Shown: positions 18,776-26,829, counted from the stretch's first letter. The stretch is 64,000 nucleotides of DNA from Runella slithyformis DSM 19594 (GCF_000218895.1 NC_015703.1:1935001-1999000), one strand, 5' to 3'. Made by a program: numbers and translations. Notes: generated by a model not told the origin, from the sequence alone.

Positions 18776-18796
18776 GTGTAGAGTGTAGAGTGTAGA
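18776..18796. repeat. Triple heptamer GTGTAGA repeat
   Basis: Three perfect consecutive GTGTAGA units lie in the 46-nt gap between the four-helix-bundle gene and der, just upstream of the der start. This short microsatellite-like tract could vary in copy number; it is too short to be a CRISPR. Confidence 0.7.
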
Positions 18797-18799
18797 GTT

Positions 18800-19162
18800 T
18801 TAATTACTTCTATCACGAATTCGCTTTATGAGAGCGATTAACATCCCTTTAATTGCACCGGTTGATTTTTCTAATTGTGTGTATTCTTCTGTGTTGATGT
18901 ATTCCAATTCCTTAGATAACAGCAAACAATATTCTGTTTCCTGTATCGAACCCAATGAAGTTTGAAAAAAGTTAGCAGTATCGGCATCCGTATATTTCCC
19001 ACATCCTTCCACGATGTTAAGAACAACCGAAAGACAAGCTCGTTTTAATTGAGACGTAAGAATATATTGTTCTTCTTTAGGGAATTTCCGAGCAATCCTA
19101 TAAATATCAAGTATGAGCAAATGAGATTTTTGCCAGACAATCAAATCTTTATAATTCTGCAT
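18800..19162 (-). CDS. Four-helix-bundle (S23/IVP-type) protein
   Basis: The 120-residue all-helical protein has the S23/IVP family pattern: MQNYKDLIVWQKSH, then FPKEEQYILTSQLKRA, NIVEGCGK and an acidic-aromatic helix SLGSIQETEYCLLLSKEL. The family includes proteins encoded within 23S rRNA intervening sequences and the diversity-generating-retroelement accessory protein Avd; free-standing chromosomal members have no known function. No reverse transcriptase is present here. It separates era and der with gaps of 35 and 46 nt, in a spot where low-complexity repeats flank it, which suggests it arrived as an insertion. Confidence 0.85.
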   Translation of the reverse strand: MQNYKDLIVWQKSHLLILDIYRIARKFPKEEQYILTSQLKRACLSVVLNIVEGCGKYTDADTANFFQTSLGSIQETEYCLLLSKELEYINTEEYTQLEKSTGAIKGMLIALIKRIRDRSN

Positions 19163-19197
19163 TCCAACCTTTAACCTTTTTACGATAACCCTTACAC

Positions 19198-20124
19198 TTA
19201 GCTTTCGTATCCAAACTGTTTCAACTTCTGTACTTTATTGCGCCAATCAGGCTCTACCTTAACGTATTGTTCCAAGAACACCTTTTTACCGAAGAACTGT
19301 TCCAAATCTGCCCGAGCCGCCGAGCCTATTTTTTTGAGCATCGTTCCTTTGTCGCCGATAATGATGCCTTTTTGGCTCTGACGTTCCACCAGAATCACCG
19401 CCCGAATGACGAGAATATCCTTTTTGTCTTTAAATTCTTCTACTATGATCTCGGTACTGTACGGAATTTCTTTTTTATAATTCAGGAACACTTTTTCCCG
19501 AATGATTTCGGCCGCAAAAAAACGCTCGGGCTTATCGGTCAGTTCATCTTTGGGAAAATACGGCGGATGTACCGGCAAACATTCCATAATGGCGGTAAAT
19601 AATGTATTGATTCCTTCCTGCTTCAGGGCAGAAATAGGAATGATGGCCGCCGTAAAAAGTTTTTCTTTCCAGAAAGCGATTTTTTCGTTGATCTGCTCTT
19701 CCGTTGCCAAGTCGGTTTTGTTAATGATCAAAATCACCGCCCCTTCGGTTTTAGCCAATCGTTCGAGCACCTCTTCGTCGTCGTGTTTCTCAAAAATATC
19801 CGTCACAAACAGCACCACGTCGGCATCTTCCAGGGAGCCCTGCACAAATTCCATCATCGACTCGTGCAATTTATATTGGGGTTTGATGATGCCCGGCGTA
19901 TCTGAGTAAACCAGCTGAAAGTCAACCCCTTCATGCACTCCATTCAGAATTCCCATGATGCGGTGGCGCGTTGTCTGAGCCTTTGACGTAATGATCGACA
20001 TCTTTTCGCCCACCAATACATTCATCAGGGTTGATTTTCCTACGTTGGGTTTTCCCACAATACTTACAAATCCGGCGCGGTGATCGGGATTATTGTATAC
20101 TTCTACTCCTTCTGTAGTCTCCAT
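19198..20124 (-). CDS. era: GTPase Era
   Basis: Era binds the 3' end of 16S rRNA in 30S maturation. The sequence shows GKPNVGKST (P-loop, near 19), TTRHRIMG (switch I), DTPGI (switch II), NKTD near 130 and a C-terminal KH domain with IIGDKGTMLKKIG. ATG 20124 gives 308 residues, typical for the family. An upstream in-frame extension to 20181 exists but adds a non-conserved MFISACHRTGEKSS leader. A minus-strand TATCTTTG box lies at 20196-20203. Upstream and divergent is the initiator tRNA gene. Confidence 0.94.
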   Translation of the reverse strand: METTEGVEVYNNPDHRAGFVSIVGKPNVGKSTLMNVLVGEKMSIITSKAQTTRHRIMGILNGVHEGVDFQLVYSDTPGIIKPQYKLHESMMEFVQGSLEDADVVLFVTDIFEKHDDEEVLERLAKTEGAVILIINKTDLATEEQINEKIAFWKEKLFTAAIIPISALKQEGINTLFTAIMECLPVHPPYFPKDELTDKPERFFAAEIIREKVFLNYKKEIPYSTEIIVEEFKDKKDILVIRAVILVERQSQKGIIIGDKGTMLKKIGSAARADLEQFFGKKVFLEQYVKVEPDWRNKVQKLKQFGYES

Positions 20125-20195
20125 TTGTGTTTTGTCATTACTGCTTTTTTCTCCTGTTCGGTGACAGGCAGAAATAAACAATAAAATATTTTTTA

Positions 20196-20203
20196 CAAAG
20201 ATA
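20196..20203 (-). promoter_or_regulatory. Candidate -7 box for era
   Basis: On the minus strand this reads TATCTTTG, matching TAnnTTTG. It overlaps the promoter of the divergent tRNA gene. A proper -33 box was not found, so support is limited. Confidence 0.35.
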
Positions 20204-20234
20204 GTTGTTTTTTCTATAAAAGCCCTTACCTTTG
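20204..20234 (+). promoter_or_regulatory. Promoter of the initiator tRNA gene
   Basis: GTTG at 20204-20207 (close to the -33 TTTG) is followed, after exactly 19 nt, by TACCTTTG at 20227-20234, a perfect TAnnTTTG -7 box. The tRNA begins 13 nt later. The spacing matches the Bacteroidota promoter model. Confidence 0.65.
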
Positions 20235-20246
20235 CACTCCCAACAT

Positions 20247-20319
<73 letters not shown>

Positions 20320-20328
20320 CAAGTATAA

Positions 20329-20370
20329 ACGCCTAATTATCTTACACTTAGATAGTTAGGCGTTTTTCTT
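20329..20370 (+). terminator. Terminator of the tRNA gene
   Basis: ACGCCTAATTATCT at 20329-20342 pairs with 20350-20363 (one mismatch) over a 7-nt loop, and a TTTT(C)TT tail follows. Confidence 0.8.
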
Positions 20371-20452
20371 TGGCAAACGCGGGATCAAGTTCAAAAGTTG
20401 TGGAGGAGGTTGGATTTTTTTAAGTTTATGCTTTTAATCAAACGTACTTGCT

Positions 20453-20815
20453 TTGGAGAGTTTCCTACCTATCGTTCAGTTCCTGTTGCCCGAGTTCATT
20501 TTGGAAAATTTTGAATTGACTACTATTAACCGCCAAGAGGGTGTCTTCCATATCCATCTTACAGAGAAAAATACAGACGATCGAGACTCTGAGCGGAAAA
20601 ATTTGTTATCCAAAGGTTTTTTTGCGCCCATAACTGTCCAAGACTTTCCCCTGCGTGGGCAAAAGGTCTTTCTTCACATTAAGCGCCGCCGATGGCTCAA
20701 TACCCAAACAGGTAAAGTAGTTTACAGAGACTGGGCAGAAGTAAGCAAAGGAACGCGAATGACAAGTGAATTCGCGAATTTTTTAAAAGGTATCAGTGGA
20801 TACGAATCCGAATAG
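20453..20815 (+). CDS. ISAon1-type transposase N-terminal region protein
   Basis: This 120-residue first ORF of the insertion sequence starts at a TTG; no ATG is in frame. It contains KRRRWLNTQTGKVVYRDW near 80-97, a basic region likely to bind the element's ends. The second ORF begins at a GTG 20 nt before this stop and lies in the +1 frame, so the two products are made either by coupled reinitiation or by frameshifting. Two-ORF organisation is usual for this IS group. Confidence 0.8.
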   Translation: MESFLPIVQFLLPEFILENFELTTINRQEGVFHIHLTEKNTDDRDSERKNLLSKGFFAPITVQDFPLRGQKVFLHIKRRRWLNTQTGKVVYRDWAEVSKGTRMTSEFANFLKGISGYESE

Positions 20816-21779
20816 TACAAATTCAATCGGAGAGTTTTATGGCGTGAAGGGTCGGAATCTGCTTCGTCACTACAAAGATTGCCAAGGTGGATTCAAACAT
20901 TGGAATCAAAAGTCTAATGCTAAACTATGGCTGTTATACCCTCAAAATATGGGAACTCATCTTTCCATTGATGAAACCTCGTTATCTGATGGGGAGTTAT
21001 ACACTATTCTTACCAATAAAGCAGCCAAAGGCAGAAAAGGGAGCATTGTAGCAATTATTGCGGGTACAAAGGCTGAAACAGTCATTGAAATTCTTCGCAG
21101 GATACCTGTAAGACCTCGTAAAAAAGTCCTTGAAATTACGCTGGACATGGCCGGTAATATGGCTTTAATCGCCAAGCGCTGTTTCCCTTTGGCTACCCAA
21201 GTCACTGACCGTTTCCATGTACAGAAATTGGCCTCCGAAGCTTTACAGGAAATCAGGATCAAGTATCGATGGCAGGCCATAGATGCCGAAAATGAAGCCA
21301 TAGAACAAGCTAAAATCAGTCAACAACCTTACCATGCTGAAGTTCTCGCTAATGGAGACACCCTTAAACAATTATTAGCTCGCAGCAGGTATGTGCTCTA
21401 CAAAAAGGAGAAAGATTGGACAGAGAATCAAAAACAAAGGGCAACACTACTTTTTGAGCGCTATCCTGATTTGAAAAAAGCCTATGAGTTAACGATGGCC
21501 TTGAGCCATATTTTTGAGAATACTACTGATAAACTTTATGGATTGGCCAGACTGGCCAAATGGCATGAAAAGGTTCGTCAGTCAGGATTTAAAGCCTTCA
21601 ACACGGTGGCGCGTTCTATTCAAAACCATTATGAAACCATCCTTAACTATTTTGATAATCGAAGTACGAACGCGTCTGCCGAATCTTTTAATGCCAAGAT
21701 TAAAGCTTTTCGAGCTCAGTTCAGAGGGGTAAGGAATGTAGAATTCTTTCTTTATCGGCTAACGCAGTTATATGCTTAA
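20796..21779 (+). CDS. ISAon1-type DDE transposase
   Basis: The 327-residue protein has the ISL3-like DDE core. First Asp: HLSIDETSLSDGEL near 50. Second Asp: VTDRFHVQKLASEAL near 139. Catalytic Glu: ASAESFNAKIKAFRAQ near 300. The C-terminus ends FFLYRLTQLYA right at the right inverted repeat. GTG 20796 is the only sensible start if it is translated independently. No stop or frameshift interrupts it, so it is probably functional. It catalyses cut or copy of the surrounding IS. Confidence 0.88.
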   Translation: MDTNPNSTNSIGEFYGVKGRNLLRHYKDCQGGFKHWNQKSNAKLWLLYPQNMGTHLSIDETSLSDGELYTILTNKAAKGRKGSIVAIIAGTKAETVIEILRRIPVRPRKKVLEITLDMAGNMALIAKRCFPLATQVTDRFHVQKLASEALQEIRIKYRWQAIDAENEAIEQAKISQQPYHAEVLANGDTLKQLLARSRYVLYKKEKDWTENQKQRATLLFERYPDLKKAYELTMALSHIFENTTDKLYGLARLAKWHEKVRQSGFKAFNTVARSIQNHYETILNYFDNRSTNASAESFNAKIKAFRAQFRGVRNVEFFLYRLTQLYA

Positions 21780-21813
21780 TCCAAGTTACTCCACAACTTT
21801 TGGAATTGATCCC

Positions 21814-22427
21814 AAACGCGAGCGGATTGAAGCCGTAATTTTAAAAATTCCGTCACAAAGACAACATTCGTCATTGAAATGCCCTCTTGTCTTCTGAGAA
21901 TAGTAACCATTTATGCCTCTATAACTTAATTTAACCGCCCCTGCGGTCTTTTTTCATTATACACTTAACACCCATCAACTGTTTATATGTGCTTAAAAGG
22001 TATTTCGTGCGCTAAATGCTCTAAAGCCACCTGCCCTTCACTGCCTAATTAGGATATTTCTAAACCATTACTAAGACACAATACACACTTTTTACCTTTT
22101 AAGAATATAAATCACCCTATTTGCGGGTTAAAATTGCAACGTACAAGTTAGGGTCAATGAATGAATTAGGGCACTCTTACATCGTAAAGCACTCCGTTAA
22201 TCATTTGATTTATAAAAACTTAAGAAAAATACCGATTGGTTTATTTTTCACGGTGTTCATTTATAAAAGTGCCGTTTTTATTTATTTCAAATTTTTGGTA
22301 ATAAAATATCGTCTTTCTTTGTACCAAGAAAAAGGCACTTTACCTTACCTACCTTTCCTTTTGAGAATTGCCAGAGGCTGCCCTTTTGGGACAGCCTCGT
22401 TTGTTTTGTATACCTCCATTCCTTTTT
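21814..22427. other. Gene-poor interval after the insertion sequence
   Basis: About 610 bp with no supported gene. It starts with the right copy of the target duplication AAACGC. The only long plus frame (22121-22501) has no family features, and it runs into the antisense of the oxidoreductase gene. A hairpin occurs at 22374-22398. The remainder is AT-rich and unremarkable. Confidence 0.6.
22374..22408 (+). terminator. Hairpin near the oxidoreductase 3' end
   Basis: GAGGCTG (22374-22380) and CAGCCTC (22392-22398) form a stem extended by CCC/GGG around TTTT, followed on the plus strand by GTTTGTTTTG. It lies 30 nt beyond the minus-strand Gfo/Idh stop and may act in that direction too, though a U-run is seen only on the plus strand. 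Confidence 0.5.
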
Positions 22428-23525
22428 CTATAACTTCACGGGCTTGCCCGTTTTGGCCGACTGTCGGGCCGCTTCTAAAATTTCTACCACAATTTGATTG
22501 ATCTCTACCGAAGACAGGTCTTTCTGTGGCTTGATGTCCCCTTTTATGACGGCCGCCAGATAAGCGAACGGCTCGTTATAAGGAGCAGAGAGGGTCGGAA
22601 TCTCCCGTTTTTCTTCGGCCGCATCACGTTTTACACCATCCCCCAAACGGACTCGCATTTGCTGCGTTCTGTCGCATACTACATAGCCTTTTTGTCCGTA
22701 AATTTCCATGTCTTTGCGGTCAAAAGGCCAGTTCCACGATGCCTGAATGATGGCCTGCGCTTTGGGGTAAGTCAGAATGATAGTGGCTTCGTCGTCTACC
22801 TTCGGATATACATCGGGCTTTATCTGTTGGGTAACGGCCGTAACCGTCAAGGGGCGCTCTCCTTTCATGAGCCACGTCATCAGATTGGCACCGTAGCAGC
22901 CAAAATCAATAATGGCTCCGCCGCCGTTCATCACGGGGTCGGTCAGCCAACTCAGAAATTCCTGCGAGCAACCGATCTCTTGAGGTCCTTTGTGACCGTC
23001 ATGCACGACTACTTTACGAATATCTCCCAGCGCATTTTTGGCATGAATCAGCTCATAGGCTTGTTGATGGCTTGAATACCAAGTCGTTTCAAAATTGGTC
23101 AACAATTGAATGTTGTGTTTCTTAGCCAAGGCAATCATCGCCTTCGCATGAGCGGTATTGACCGCCAGCGGTTTTTCAACCATCACGTGAATACCCTTAG
23201 GCGCACAAATGTCAACCACCTGTTTATGCTCAAAAATGCTGTTGAACGCACACACCGCTTGCGGCTTTGTGGCCGAGATCATAGCTTCAAGCGTAGGGTA
23301 CCAAAGGCTTTCGGATAACTTATAACGCTTTAAATAGCGCATAGCCAGCTCTTTATTGGGCTCAGCCACACCTACGATCTCAATATCTGCCTGCACAGGG
23401 CGGCTCAGGATCTGATGAACGTGATCGTGGGTAAAACCGGCGATGCCCAATCGGAGCGGCTTGGCCGAAGCGGCGGAAGCCCACAAACATAAAATGACGG
23501 AGAAAAAGCGTAACGAAGCGTTCAT
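22428..23525 (-). CDS. Secreted Gfo/Idh/MocA family oxidoreductase
   Basis: ATG 23525 gives a 365-residue protein with a signal peptide (MNASLRFFSVILCLWASA, cleavage near ASA-KP), which an upstream extension would spoil. The mature protein starts LRLGIAGFTHDHVHQI, the NAD(P)-binding Rossmann region. It contains HVMVEKPLAV near 110, the EKP motif of the family, and then the beta-sheet substrate domain. Periplasmic Gfo/Idh enzymes act on sugars or cyclitols and may use tightly bound NAD(P); the substrate here is unknown. A strong hairpin separates it from the PLP enzyme gene upstream. Confidence 0.87.
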   Translation of the reverse strand: MNASLRFFSVILCLWASAASAKPLRLGIAGFTHDHVHQILSRPVQADIEIVGVAEPNKELAMRYLKRYKLSESLWYPTLEAMISATKPQAVCAFNSIFEHKQVVDICAPKGIHVMVEKPLAVNTAHAKAMIALAKKHNIQLLTNFETTWYSSHQQAYELIHAKNALGDIRKVVVHDGHKGPQEIGCSQEFLSWLTDPVMNGGGAIIDFGCYGANLMTWLMKGERPLTVTAVTQQIKPDVYPKVDDEATIILTYPKAQAIIQASWNWPFDRKDMEIYGQKGYVVCDRTQQMRVRLGDGVKRDAAEEKREIPTLSAPYNEPFAYLAAVIKGDIKPQKDLSSVEINQIVVEILEAARQSAKTGKPVKL

Positions 23526-23580
23526 AATCAATATGTTTGGCAGTAAAAGTACGTACCGGCCCAAACTTCCCCATCCGCTT

Positions 23581-23625
23581 CCAACAAAAACGGGAGCCTT
23601 CGATGAAGGTTCCCGTTTTTGTTGG
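23581..23625. terminator. Long hairpin terminator between two minus-strand genes
   Basis: Two 21-nt arms (23581-23601 and 23605-23625) differ from perfect complementarity by one position and enclose a 3-nt loop. The arms end in T-runs on both strands. It probably terminates the PLP-enzyme transcript. Confidence 0.8.
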
Positions 23626-23638
23626 AATAGCAGACTGC

Positions 23639-24907
23639 TTAAGCCGGTACGGCCAAATTGGCGCGGTAAACACCCGCATCCAATTTTTCGCGCATGGTAT
23701 CAAAGGCGTTCAATGTTTTTTCCACATCTTCCAAGGTATGAGAGGCCGTAGGGATAAGACGCAGAATGATCTGCCCTTTCGGAATCACCGGATAGACAAC
23801 AATCGAACAGAAAATACCCATGTTTTCGCGCAGGTCACGCACCATGTTGGTTACTTCCGGAAGCCCGCCTTCCAGCCCCTGCATAAAGACCGGTGTTACG
23901 GGAGAGGTAGTATCCCCAATGTTAAAGCCCCGGCTGCGAAGCCCGTTTTGCAGGGCATGAACGATCTCCCACAGCTTAATGCGCAGTTCCGGATGTTTTT
24001 TGATGAGTTCGAGGCGCTTTAAGCCACCTACCACGTACGGCATCGGCAAGGCTTTGGCGTACGTTTGCGAGCGCATATTGTATTTCAGGAACATGATAAT
24101 GTCCGGATCGTCGGCAGCTACAAAGGCTCCGATGGCCGCCATAGACTTGGCAAAGGTGGAAAAATAGAGGTCGATCTCTTTGGATACCCCAAACATCTCT
24201 CCTACGCCGCCGCCCTGTTCGCCCATGGTTCCAAACCCGTGAGCGTCATCAACCAGTAAGCGGAAATTATATTTTTTCTTTAATTCAACGATCTTATCCA
24301 AGCTGCCTATTTTACCCGACATTCCAAAGACCCCTTCTGTGATCACCAATATTCCTCCGCCCTTTTCATCGGCAAGCTTGGTGGCGCGGATCAGGTTTTT
24401 TTCCAAGCTGGCCATATCATTATGGTTGTACTTGTAATATTCACCCATTTTGGCTTTGTGCAGGCGAATTCCATCGATCAGACACGCATGTGCTTCGGCG
24501 TCGTATACGATCACGTCGCGGTGGTCGCAAACACACTCAATGACCGACATTACCCCCTGGTAGCCGTAATTCAACAAAAACGCATCTTTTTTCCCGACAA
24601 ACTCCGCCAGTTCCTTCTCCAACTGCTCATGCAGGTCAGAATTTCCGGACATCATTCGCGCTCCCATAGGATAGGCCAGTCCCCATTGAGCGGAAGCTTC
24701 CGCATCGGTTTTGCGTACTTCCGGATGATTGGCCAAACCCAGGTAATTGTTAAGGCTCCAGTTGAGCACGTTCATCCCGCGAAACCTCATGTGCGGGCCG
24801 ATTTCACCTTCCAATTTCGGAAAAGAGAAGTAATGATGACTGTTCAGTGCTTTAGCAGAAGCCCCAATTGGTCCCCAGTTGTTGCGTAGTTTCTCGAAAA
24901 TATCCAC
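23639..24907 (-). CDS. Alpha-oxoamine synthase (serine palmitoyltransferase / cysteate acyltransferase-like)
   Basis: The 422-residue PLP enzyme belongs to the family that condenses an amino acid with an acyl thioester. Visible motifs are NYLGLANHPEV, YPMGARMMSGNSDLHEQLE, DAEAHACLIDG, VDDAHGFGTMGEQG (PLP-binding Asp and His) and STFAKSMAAIGAF, where the Lys holds PLP. In Bacteroidota this subfamily is the likely source of the long-chain base of sphingolipids or of capnine-type sulfonolipids; biotin (BioF) and threonine (Kbl) homologues are less likely. Sequence alone does not decide between serine and cysteate. A well-formed promoter lies upstream (24958-24988). Confidence 0.8.
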   Translation of the reverse strand: MDIFEKLRNNWGPIGASAKALNSHHYFSFPKLEGEIGPHMRFRGMNVLNWSLNNYLGLANHPEVRKTDAEASAQWGLAYPMGARMMSGNSDLHEQLEKELAEFVGKKDAFLLNYGYQGVMSVIECVCDHRDVIVYDAEAHACLIDGIRLHKAKMGEYYKYNHNDMASLEKNLIRATKLADEKGGGILVITEGVFGMSGKIGSLDKIVELKKKYNFRLLVDDAHGFGTMGEQGGGVGEMFGVSKEIDLYFSTFAKSMAAIGAFVAADDPDIIMFLKYNMRSQTYAKALPMPYVVGGLKRLELIKKHPELRIKLWEIVHALQNGLRSRGFNIGDTTSPVTPVFMQGLEGGLPEVTNMVRDLRENMGIFCSIVVYPVIPKGQIILRLIPTASHTLEDVEKTLNAFDTMREKLDAGVYRANLAVPA

Positions 24908-24957
24908 TTTACTATGCTGTTTTTTGGGTTTGATACCGTTTTTAAATAAATTTTGTG

Positions 24958-24988
24958 CAAAATTAACTATTCCTAACTCAAATTCAAA
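24958..24988 (-). promoter_or_regulatory. Promoter of the alpha-oxoamine synthase gene
   Basis: Reading the minus strand, TTTG (complement of 24985-24988) is followed after 19 nt by TAATTTTG (24958-24965), matching both Bacteroidota promoter elements with ideal spacing. It lies 51 nt before the start codon. Confidence 0.6.
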
Positions 24989-25088
24989 CAGTTAGCCGAT
25001 GAGGCCAAAGCAAGATAAAGTTTAATACTACGAATTTTACCCCAAAATTAAAAATCAATACGGGCGAATAATCCATGGGTGAATCTTC

Positions 25089-25096
25089 TAACTTTG
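25089..25096 (+). promoter_or_regulatory. Candidate -7 box
   Basis: TAACTTTG matches TAnnTTTG and lies 39 nt before the ATG of the small repeat protein. No matching -33 box was seen. Confidence 0.35.
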
Positions 25097-25135
25097 CGCG
25101 TTACCTTATTTAATATACTTTAAACCAATAAACTT

Positions 25136-25474
25136 ATGGAAGAGCAATTGAAAGCTGCGGCCGAACAGGCGAAAGCAAAAGCACAGGAATTGGCCGCTGA
25201 AGCACAGGAAAAATTTGAGGAAATAAAAGGTGAAATCACCGAAAAATTACAAAGTGTAGACGTAGAAAGCTTAAAAGCACAGGCATCTGCCAAAGCCGAA
25301 GAAATGAAAGAAGAAGCTACTGAAGCTTTCACCGAAGCAAAAGCAAAAGCGGAAGAATTGGCCGCTGAAGCGCAGGAAAAACTGGAAGACCTGAAAGAAG
25401 AAGCCGGCGAGGCCATCGAAAAAGCAACAGGCTTTATCAAAGGACTGTTCAGCAGCGACGAAGAAAAAAAATAG
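25136..25474 (+). CDS. Ala/Glu/Lys-rich amphipathic helical repeat protein
   Basis: The 112-residue protein consists almost wholly of Ala, Glu, Lys and Gln and is predicted to be one long amphipathic helix. A unit of about 25 residues appears twice: AKAKAQELAAEAQEKFEEIK near 11-30 and AKAKAEELAAEAQEKLEDLK near 67-86. The C-terminus is GFIKGLFSSDEEKK. Composition recalls LEA-like, apolipoprotein-like or YtxH-tail proteins, suggesting a membrane- or stress-associated role, but no family can be assigned. The minus frame over the same DNA is a compositional shadow. Confidence 0.75.
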   Translation: MEEQLKAAAEQAKAKAQELAAEAQEKFEEIKGEITEKLQSVDVESLKAQASAKAEEMKEEATEAFTEAKAKAEELAAEAQEKLEDLKEEAGEAIEKATGFIKGLFSSDEEKK

Positions 25475-25484
25475 TCGGCAACTC

Positions 25485-26771
25485 TCAGTAAGCATTGGTT
25501 TCGCCGGTGCTTACTGATTTTTCCGGGTTAAATTTTTTCTTTTTGGAAATATTCATTTCGGCTACCGGAAATTGAAGCGAAGAAACGTGGATATAATAAA
25601 ACAAAAAGGTCATCCACGGAAAAAACAAGAATTGCCCGGCATTCAGATTGGATTCAAAATAGGGAATGACTATCAGCGCAGGAAAAAAAACAAAATACTG
25701 ACTGTCAAAGCGTATATATTTAAAAATCGCATTCAGTGCGAAGGAAATAACGAAAAATAAAAAGGAAAAAAGACCTCCGGAAAACAAGATCTCCAGATAC
25801 GAATTGTGAGACGCCAGGTCGGTTCGTATACCTGCATAATATTGAAGTCCTGCCCGAAAGTTATCAAATCCGAAACCTGTAAAAAGTACCTCGGGATTGG
25901 TCGTAAAGATCCCAAACGCCTGCTCAGCCAGTTTAAAGCGCACTTCTCCCTTCTGCTTTCTGATATCTGCATATTGCGCCCGCAGATTGACCACCGATTC
26001 CGGACTGGCAACGATGTAGTACGCAAAGCCAAGAATGCATACCGTGGCGGCTACCTTCAGATAAATCGATATTTGTTTGCTGCGCAGTACCAATACCAGC
26101 GTTGAAAGTGCCAATGCCGCAAAACTGCTGCGCGAGCCGGTCAATACAACGGCCCACAGGGCCAAAAATACCACCGCAAAAAAGAGATAACGAGCCCATT
26201 TGACCATGGGACGATTGGCAAACAGGTCAAAGCCCATCACAATGAATACCGTACACCCCCATCCTATCACGTTTGCTTTATACAAACCAATGGATTGTCC
26301 GTACACGTTTTCGGTTTGAAAAGCCACCCCTGTCAGCAGCATAACAAGCACCGGATAGAAATACGCCAAACTGAAGATTTGAAGGAGCTTGATCTTGGCA
26401 TCGTCTTTTGAATAATGTGCAAACAGATAAACGATGAAGTAATTGGTGTAGATCAGAAAGGGTATCCAAGCCAAAATACGCTCAACACTTCGCGATACAT
26501 CTACGCTGAACGGTAAAACGACCAAGTTCAGGAATAAAAAAAGGTACAGTACCCAGTTCTTTTTTTTATCGAAAATGTAGGTTATTTCACCCTGCGCAAG
26601 CACAATCCCCGCCAATGAGAACACAACCAGCGCCGTACGGAAAAGTTTTGCCGCCTGAAAGTCATCCCCTCTCAAGCTGTAGCCAAACACCACTAAAAAA
26701 ACATTCAGGAAGTACAGAACCAGATGCCAGTCCCAATGCTGCCGGTTTTTAAACAGGTTACGCCATTGCAT
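25485..26771 (-). CDS. O-antigen ligase/polymerase-like membrane protein
   Basis: Starting at ATG 26771 the protein has 428 residues and about ten to twelve transmembrane segments. The large periplasmic loop lies near residues 270-330 and contains PEVLFTGFGFDNFR...ASHNSYLEILFSGG, a WaaL/Wzy-like pattern. Such proteins polymerise or ligate lipid-linked surface glycans in the periplasm. Only 3' flanking hairpins are absent. Upstream (58 nt) is a GT4 gene on the same strand; together they form a second glycan cluster. Confidence 0.82.
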   Translation of the reverse strand: MQWRNLFKNRQHWDWHLVLYFLNVFLVVFGYSLRGDDFQAAKLFRTALVVFSLAGIVLAQGEITYIFDKKKNWVLYLFLFLNLVVLPFSVDVSRSVERILAWIPFLIYTNYFIVYLFAHYSKDDAKIKLLQIFSLAYFYPVLVMLLTGVAFQTENVYGQSIGLYKANVIGWGCTVFIVMGFDLFANRPMVKWARYLFFAVVFLALWAVVLTGSRSSFAALALSTLVLVLRSKQISIYLKVAATVCILGFAYYIVASPESVVNLRAQYADIRKQKGEVRFKLAEQAFGIFTTNPEVLFTGFGFDNFRAGLQYYAGIRTDLASHNSYLEILFSGGLFSFLFFVISFALNAIFKYIRFDSQYFVFFPALIVIPYFESNLNAGQFLFFPWMTFLFYYIHVSSLQFPVAEMNISKKKKFNPEKSVSTGETNAY

Positions 26772-26829
26772 TTTACAGTACACAGTTTACAGTACACAGG
26801 CCTGAAATTCAGTCGAAGTATCCAACCGA

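Larger units (their letters stand above)
20381..21813 (+). mobile_element. Complete ISAon1-type (ISL3-like) insertion sequence
   Basis: The element is 1433 bp long. Its ends form 33-bp imperfect inverted repeats (20381-20413 and 21781-21813; 28 of 33 positions match, both beginning GGGATCAA). It is flanked by a 6-bp direct duplication AAACGC (20375-20380 and 21814-21819). Inside are two overlapping ORFs, a small N-terminal-region protein and a DDE transposase. Both ORFs and ends look intact, so the element could be active. It landed 11 nt beyond the tRNA terminator and disrupted no visible gene. Confidence 0.9.

Noticed and set aside
18776-18796. GTGTAGA repeats as a CRISPR array
   Set aside because: Units are 7 bp with no spacers between them.
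22121-22501. Plus-strand ORF of 126 residues near the oxidoreductase 3' end
   Set aside because: No recognisable features. It contains the hairpin at 22374 and runs into the antisense of a real gene.
25120-25440. Minus-strand ORF of 106 residues opposite the helical repeat protein
   Set aside because: Ser/Phe/Ala-rich composition is the antisense image of the Ala/Glu/Lys repeat; no start signal or family feature.
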